Assembly (NCBI RefSeq): GCF_022376445.1
Contig: NW_025954963.1
Location: 248,001-312,000, forward strand
Length of the DNA stretch: 64,000 nt
Source: Fomitopsis serialis
Lineage: Eukaryota; Basidiomycota; Agaricomycetes; Polyporales; Fomitopsidaceae
Direction of reading: 5' to 3'
Shown here: in pieces, positions 59,640 to 64,000 of the stretch
Numbering within the stretch: position 1 is the stretch's first letter
Layout: every line of letters starts with the position of its first letter
Program-made: the position numbers and the translations under genes
The notes under the pieces: model-generated
The model's input: the letters and a program-made list of their open reading frames with translations, nothing else
What the model was told of the DNA's origin: nothing
Database searches by the model: none

Positions 59640-59895
59640 ATCTCAAAGTATCGACGACGATGCGATCGACAGCCCCTCACCAGCCTTCCAGGCCTTGTAA
59701 TAGATTTGAAGACTATCGAGCAAACCGGGATTGCGCAGGTACCAAGTCAATCGGTGGGCGGTTGAGCGGACACACATCCTCTAAGACTCTTCGGCAGCGA
59801 GTGACTGCGTCTTCTCTGAAGATGAGTCACCCCATAGACTATGTGGCCGTCGCGGATCAAAGCATGTACGATCCACTCGGCAGATCCTGACGCCC
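59640..59895 (-). pseudogene. Relic of a third reductase copy with a large internal deletion
   Basis: Reading the minus strand, 59880-59800 encodes SGSAEWIVHALIRDGHIVYG, clearly akin to the N-terminal nucleotide-binding part of copies A and B (GFIGLPISQALVRAGHIVYG). About 60 bases later, 59745-59645 encodes NPGLLDSLQIYYKAWKAGEG, akin to the C-terminal DHLEIYYNAWKA part. The 250 or so residues that should lie between are gone, and the start exon is missing. A dead copy in a tandem array. Confidence 0.75.
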
Positions 59896-60244
59896 TGTCA
59901 ATGGCACTGGCAGGTTACTGCGCGCTGTCGACGAGCAAACTACGCGGACAGGCCTAGTGACGGAACTCTCTTGGTGTTGGGCGTTCTAGGCTCTTTGTTG
60001 AGTGCTTATGACTCATGAGGTGAGTGATGACCAATGCTCTTAGCTCCCTACTACAATAGCTGAAGATAGCTTATGGTGGACGGACGCAGCCATGACTCTC
60101 AGGATCCCACATTTACGGCGCGCCTGGTAAGCATGGGCTACCGACGCACATCCGTGCGTACTTACGTGCTCACAAGCATTCAAGAGCCAGGTGCTCGACA
60201 CGAACACGCATCGCAAGGCCAGTCCATACATTCAATCAGCGAAT

Positions 60245-61329
60245 ATTTGACACATCTGAACGAATTTCGATCTACAAACCCTCGCTGCCTTCCACGCATC
60301 ATAATAGATGCCTAGATGGTCGACAAGACCAGCCTTCATGGCTGCCAACCAAGTAGGCTGCGAGCCAAGTACGGGCGGAGCAGGGAAGTCGTGGACAATG
60401 CGATCTCGTACACTGACAGTGGTCTTTCAGCGACTTGGTACGTAGCACTGTTCGAACGGACTCACAGTTGCTAGGCTCAATGTACTCGAATGGTCCCTTG
60501 GCCCCGGAGACTTCCAGCAGCTTGTGCAAAACGTCGTCGGCGTTCTCCGTGAAGTCGTTCGCGGCATCGAAGATCTGCCCTGCTGCGATGGCGGACTTCT
60601 CTGAAGCGAGCAGGTACATCTCCGCGAGGTCGTCGCAGTGGATGAGCGCATATCTTCCACCAGGTCGTCCATACCACGCAACTTTCCCACCATAGGCTTC
60701 TTGAACAGCGGGGCGAGGAGCGATCCCGAGCGGCCATACAGGAGCGCAGGGCGAATGACGATCCCGTTGAGGACCGGATTGCGAATGACGCGCTGCTCCT
60801 GCTCCGCCGCCAAGCGACTACTCAGCGGGGCTCGTGAGCGGCGTGGTATCGGTCACGATGTCTTTGCGGTTTTCGCCGTGCACCCATGTACCGGAGGTGT
60901 AGATGTAGGTCAGTTTAGGTGCGTGCGCGGGGCGGTACTTCTGCGCGGCCTCGGTGTCGCGTTCAGAAGTGTATCGGAGAGCGTCCTGATATCCATGCCC
61001 CCAACGGCATCGATGATCACATCGAGCGTCGCGACCATGGTCAGCCAGGCGGATGGATTAGATGTCTCGCCGATGACAGGAATAACTGGTCAGATATTGG
61101 GGTTAGGACTAAGGGGCTGATAGTTTTGGCAGATGCTCACTTTCTTCGGCGGCAAGTTGTTTGGCCTTTTGCTGAGAGCGTGTCAGACCGTACACAATGT
61201 GTCCTGCGCGGACAAATGCCTGGGCAATGGGGAGCCCGATGAATCCAGAAGCACTATCATGGGAATATGAACAATTGGAGAACACGTCGCAGATCAAAAG
61301 GTGACGTACCCAAGGACGAGAACACGCAT
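60245..61329 (-). CDS. NAD(P)-binding reductase-like protein, copy B (frame breaks)
   Basis: Starts MRVLVLG, with ASGFIGLPIAQAFVRAGH and IVYGLTRSQQKAKQLAAEE after a first intron, closely matching copy A. Further parts are YIYTSGTWVHGENRKDIVTD, NPVLNGIVIRPALLYGRSG, GRYALIHCDDLAEMY and IFDAANDFTENADDVLHKL, then SLLRPYLARSLLGWQP and AGLVDHLGIYYDAWKA. At least four one-base breaks are inferred: near 60818 and 60800 (around LVAW), near 60695 (FKK to YGGK) and near 60340 (GWQP to MKAG). This is more than in most genes here, so it could be a young pseudogene rather than assembly error; copy A next door is clean. Depending on the last break, the end is at 60299 or further left, so the left boundary is approximate. 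Confidence 0.62.
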
Positions 61330-62932
61330 GATGTGAGTTGAGTCAATGTACTGAAGGGCACGTTAGAGCAGGAAATGTGAAGTAGTCTTCGGAAGAGTCG
61401 TGGCGACAGCTGGGGTATTTATGCCAGAGGCTCGATGCCCGATGCGAGACCATGTCATCCTCCGTATGGTAGCGTCCGATTATGGCTGATCAAGCTTCGG
61501 ACATACTGTACTTGAGCTGTGCTATGTACATACGAATAACACGTCTTGAACATCAGTGGGCCCATGTGGGACCAATGGACGTACGACGCGGCGCGCGAGA
61601 TTGAGTAACCCACATAATCCTCCGTTCAGCTCGCCTTCGACTCCAGATGTGGGGCGCAATTTGACCCTCAGGCTCGAGCGAACCTCCGCGTCGGACCGGT
61701 CCCGAAGGACTAAGGCCAAGGTCTTGGTCAATCGACGGGGTATCGCGCAGCGCGCTGGCAAGTATTAGTGGGTTCAAACATCGGTATTGTTACTCTATGA
61801 GCTCTCTGTGGCGAGGCACTCACGACCCACAGCTGCACAATGACTTACCAGCGTACTGGCCAATAGTAGTACCATGGTCGGCTATGACTGGGATTTAGAT
61901 GGCACGGGCTTCAATGAGGGTCTCAGTGCGTTCCGGTTCCGTGTATTGCCTCACGACCCACCAGAAGACCGATACACCTCAGGCCTCCAGGCCTCAAGCT
62001 TTGTGCCGGCTACTCTGGCGATATCTACCCTATCCCTCGATGGCCACGACCCCTTCATACCGTCGATATCTGACAAGCTGACTGCGCAGTCCCTAGGATA
62101 TACTATATCGGTCAGGATCTCGTCCACCCTAGGTAGTCGGTCATTCGAGTCCCATTCACCATCACCCTTCTATAGCTATGAAATAAATTGTATAATGTAT
62201 CTATATATCTCTTTACTACTTCTACACAATTTGAAGCCAATCCACTGAGAACTAGAGCAGGAAAAATCATCCTGTGTGATGATACCCATTTTTGGTAAGC
62301 AGTGGCTTGGTATCCCGGACCCCTCATCCATGACTAGGTATCTCACCCGGATTCTGACGCATCACAGTCTAGAAACAATCACACACACATATTTGAATAT
62401 ATTTTCATGAATTATGGCCCACGCAGATGGGTCCTGCTATGTAGTGAGCATTTCCGATGGTGTGGCCGACTTCCTAGTCGGCCAGTTTGCTATACTCTCA
62501 CAACGAAAAGGCTCTGCCATTCTCCACACAGTGGGCGTATATTTTTAGTATTTTCTCATATTCTTCGGATGTCTTAACATGACCATTCACAAGACCTAGG
62601 TGATTACAGCACTCATAGAGCAAGGAGGGCTCGTGGAGTGCTAGGTGGCCGAGACCGGCCGATATAGTATAATAATACGATGATATGTGATGGCAGGGAC
62701 CCTAGTACTTAGCGTGAATGCAAATGCAAGGAACGTGATTAGATTCCATATAATTGCACGACACGCACTACACGATGGCGATGAGTGCGCACACAGGAAG
62801 CTACAATTATCCATGCATCGCGAAGGATGCCCCGTGCTCTGAGTCTTAGTAAATAGAAGACAGCATAGTATGTGTAAATATGAAGTTTATGTAGTGTTGA
62901 ATACCGAACATCGACCATACCATCTGTGAAGT
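61330..62932. other. 1.6-kb interval, no gene seen
   Basis: The left part holds the promoter of copy B, with a TATA-like site near 61415-61424. The right part, about 62150-62900, is richer in A+T than the rest of the window and includes the inverted repeat at 62463-62484. Short open frames have no family resemblance. Confidence 0.4.
62463..62484. repeat. 9-bp perfect stem-loop
   Basis: TGGCCGACT, loop TCCT, AGTCGGCCA. A perfect 9-bp inverted repeat in an A+T-rich gap. Confidence 0.7.
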
Positions 62933-64000
62933 TTAACTGAGGTTAACGCCTCCGTCCATGACAATGGATTGTCCTAAGTTAGTAGTAAACGTCAGCCTTT
63001 ACGCTTCATCGCGAATCAAACGAAGTACCTGTGATGAAATGGGCCTCAGGCTTTGACAGATATGACACTAGACTGGCGACGGTGTCGCCGGATGAATGAG
63101 GGCCATCTGCTGCTATGCCGCAGACCTGCGAAATTCCGAGGAAGCCAGATTAGAGCGAGGTCGACAGCAATAGGGTGTCATCTGCTCACATGCTTTGTGA
63201 ATGCCCCGTGAGTGCCCCCATATTGTTTGTCTAGAACGTCAATGTTGGCTATTGGTGCTGTCAGCGCGGGCAAAAGGGATAATTTGTGGGCTGGTCTTAC
63301 TCATTGGTGTCAAGATCACCCCTGGCGCATACGTGTTGACTGTAATCTTGTGGGGAGCGAGCTCGATAGCTGGGCATATGACGTTAAGCACTGTAAGTAA
63401 GAATACATGATACAAATGCACTCACCAAGGCACTGTGTGAGGCCTCGGATCGCAAACTTCGTTGCAACATACGCGGCGACCTCGGGACCACCTATCAGAA
63501 TTTGACTTCAGAAGATTGCGGCACTCAGTAATGTGATGCCTTCATACCCTTCTTTCCGAGTATGGACGATGCCCCTAGGAACACCGTTTGAATTGAGACT
63601 TGAGATCACAGTTGTAATGAAACTTTGCCTACCGAGGATTCTCCCTCCCTCTCCTTGTTTGATCATCTGGCGGGCAGCGTACTTGTAGCAGAGCATTGCA
63701 CTAGCTAGGTTGATGTCCATGCAGTGGTTCCAGTCCTTCAATGTCACTGTAAGCTGCCAATGAGAGCCGATCGCTTCATAAATGTGTCTGCTCTTACTAT
63801 CAACTACCCGAGACACGACGGCGGTGCCAGCGTTCGCCACCATCTAGGACATCGAGGTCAGCACATGCATCCTTCAGAAGGACACTCCATAATCGATACT
63901 TACGACGTCAAGTCTCCCAAGCACCTCTACTGTCTTCTCGACCATGCCTTTGACGATTTCTTCGTCCGAGACGTCGCCTACGATTGGGAGTGCCTTGCGA
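62933..64000 (-). CDS. Short-chain dehydrogenase/reductase, 5' part outside window
   Basis: A classical SDR. From the window edge: IVGDVSDEEIVKGMVEKTVE and VLGRLDV, then MVANAGTAVVSRVVD (the NAG motif), DWNHCMDINLASAMLCYKYA, ARQMIKQGEGGRI, then LALELAPHKITVNTYAPGVI and near the end GQSIVMDGGVNLS with stop at 62933. The catalytic serine exon and the YxxxK exon should be in 63430-63640, which I did not splice fully. The N-terminal glycine motif lies beyond 64000. The substrate cannot be told; the family uses NAD(P)H and often reduces acetoin, sugars or ketones. Confidence 0.82.

Overview
This is nuclear DNA of a filamentous basidiomycete, most likely an agaricomycete (order not certain; Polyporales is a guess). 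The signs are closely packed genes on both strands, many short introns (about 50-60 nt) with GT-AG ends, a DUF6534-type membrane protein, an F-box protein, and housekeeping proteins of fungal type. I see no prokaryotic operon, CRISPR array, virus, rRNA or confident tRNA.

Layout, left to right. 0.3-7.1 kb (minus): a VAP/Scs2-type ER contact-site protein, then a full-length ABCB multidrug transporter. 7.1-10.8 kb: a gene-poor gap holding a strong 27-bp inverted repeat. 10.8-15.7 kb (minus): a membrane RING protein and a secreted dipeptidyl-peptidase V. 16.1-17.4 kb (plus): a chromo-like gene and a KOW/Spt5-like gene, possibly one gene. 17.7-21 kb: PIG-U (GPI transamidase) and a Ctk2-like cyclin, head to head. 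21.9-33 kb: SH3/Ras-GEF (Cdc25 type), F-box/beta-propeller protein (minus), Miro GTPase and a von Willebrand A protein. 33.3-42 kb: Tma23-like G-patch protein (minus), Cdc123, a mitochondrial membrane protein (minus), Pop1 of RNase P/MRP, and a borealin/Nbl1-domain protein (minus). 42.8-50 kb: an orphan acidic protein, two tandem BRI3-like membrane proteins and a DUF6534 membrane protein. 50-57.8 kb: a YEATS2-like chromatin reader (minus), FEN1 (plus) and Nop12 (minus). 58-61.4 kb (minus): a tandem array of NAD(P)-binding reductases with a broken third copy between two longer ones. 62.9-64 kb (minus): the 3' part of a short-chain dehydrogenase that runs off the window.

The strongest window-wide signal is a series of about 27 places where a conserved protein jumps frame by one base, mostly as if one base were missing. 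They fall in genes that should be essential (POP1, CDC123, FEN1, Miro, NOP12) as well as others. I read them as small indels in the assembly rather than pseudogenes. This affects how the coding regions should be read: most CDS spans below cover a whole gene with introns, and those with a suspected break say so. Other points of interest are two GC-AG introns with the same donor, a fungal YEATS2-like protein with a C-terminal histone-fold-like region, the chromo/KOW pair, and the reductase array with its deleted relic.

CDS coordinates run from start codon to stop codon and include introns. All family assignments come from reading the sequence by eye; no database search was possible.
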